Source of the DNA: an uncultured Bacteroidales bacterium
GTDB lineage: Bacteria; Bacteroidota; Bacteroidia; Bacteroidales; UBA932
DNA length: 64,000 bases
Direction: 5' to 3'
Assembly (NCBI GenBank): GCA_900316525.1
Contig: ONDF01000004.1
Location: 1-64,000, forward strand
Below the pieces are notes generated by a model. That model saw only the letters and a program-made list of their open reading frames with translations. It was not told the DNA's origin and did not search any database. The number at the start of each line of letters is the position of its first letter. The stretch's first letter is position 1. Below are positions 63,736-64,000 of the stretch, piece by piece. Both the position numbers and the translations under genes were made by a program.

Positions 63736-64000
63736 ATGCGAGTATTGATTGTCGCCCGTTGCAAGCAAGGCCGATATGCCCCTTTTATCACGGAGCAGGT
63801 CGATGCCATTGAAAAGAAAGGCGTCGAGTGCCGGTATTTCGGTGTGGACGGAAAAGGGATCGTGGGCTATCTCCGGCAGATTCCCAAGCTTCTGAAAGCC
63901 ATCCGGGAGTTCCGCCCAGACATCATCCATGCCCATTATGGACTTTGCGGCCTGTTGGCCAACTGCCAGCGGCGGATTCCGGTTGTGACTACATACCACG
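63736..64000 (+). CDS. GT4 glycosyltransferase (3' end outside the window)
   Basis: First 88 residues only: MRVLIVARCKQGRYAPFITE..., KAIREFRPDIIHAHYGLCGL and PVVTTYHG. The DIIHAHYG block is the GT-B/GT4 N-terminal domain. Starts 4 bases after the previous stop. The rest lies beyond 64000. Confidence 0.82.
   Translation, partial: MRVLIVARCKQGRYAPFITEQVDAIEKKGVECRYFGVDGKGIVGYLRQIPKLLKAIREFRPDIIHAHYGLCGLLANCQRRIPVVTTYH

Overview
The window is a high-GC chromosomal segment from a member of the Bacteroidales; family and species cannot be fixed from the sequence. The evidence is (i) many -7 elements of the form TAnnTTTG, several about 19-20 nt after a TTG box, which is the Bacteroidetes sigma-ABfrA promoter; (ii) Bacteroidetes-restricted families such as DUF4199, DUF4295, DUF4296, DUF3575 and Mfa2/fimbrillin-type lipoproteins; and (iii) the rpmB-rpmG-DUF4295-ftsY gene order.

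Region 1 (1-24,600) is mostly housekeeping. It opens with the 3' end of a 23S rRNA gene, 5S rRNA and a terminator. Then come a minus-strand DUF4199 + polyprenyl-phosphate glycosyltransferase pair; the translation operon thrS-infC-rpmI-rplT-lepB (infC has an AUC start); rpmB-rpmG-DUF4295-ftsY; pheT with a DUF4296 lipoprotein, an amidohydrolase and a radical SAM enzyme; deoC; and an overlapping three-gene cell-surface set (HExxH lipoprotein, DUF3575, FimB/Mfa2-like lipoprotein). It continues with tRNA-Leu(CAG), typA, DUF177-rpmF, tRNA-Arg(CCU), a palindrome-rich gap, thrB-thrC on the minus strand, and a three-gene unit ending in a thioredoxin fold without its cysteines.

Region 2 (24,600-40,300) is a cell-surface locus. 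A minus-strand unit (45-aa peptide, CotH-kinase-type lipoprotein, MscS channel) diverges from a plus-strand fimbrial operon (about 56-aa peptide, then fimbrillin-like and pilus-type lipoproteins). A second small-peptide unit follows (47-aa peptide plus a lipoprotein with a C-terminal PtpB-like tyrosine phosphatase), then an OmpA-family porin. The kinase-fold and phosphatase proteins share the same layout (small YxxP peptide, lipobox, fimbrillin-like N-terminal part, C-terminal catalytic domain) and bracket the fimbrial genes. A dedicated surface phosphorylation/dephosphorylation pair is my leading novel hypothesis.

Region 3 (40,300-64,000, open at the right end) is an ABC-transporter-dependent surface polysaccharide (O-antigen or capsule) cluster. 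It has WbpD/WbpE-like sugar enzymes, an initiating-type sugar transferase, Wzm/Wzt, Glf with a galactofuranosyltransferase-like enzyme, about a dozen further glycosyltransferases (two GT32), a deacetylase, several acyl/acetyltransferases, a GT2-acetyltransferase fusion, a HAD-IIIC/FkbH-SGNH-like protein and a truncated GT4. An AT-rich block starts at the Wzt ATPase/specificity-domain boundary (about 46,140) and runs to about 50,120, suggesting a cassette exchange. Short REP-like palindromes occur at 8.3, 14.2, 40.9-41.1 and 42.1 kb; the last is translated inside the aminotransferase gene.
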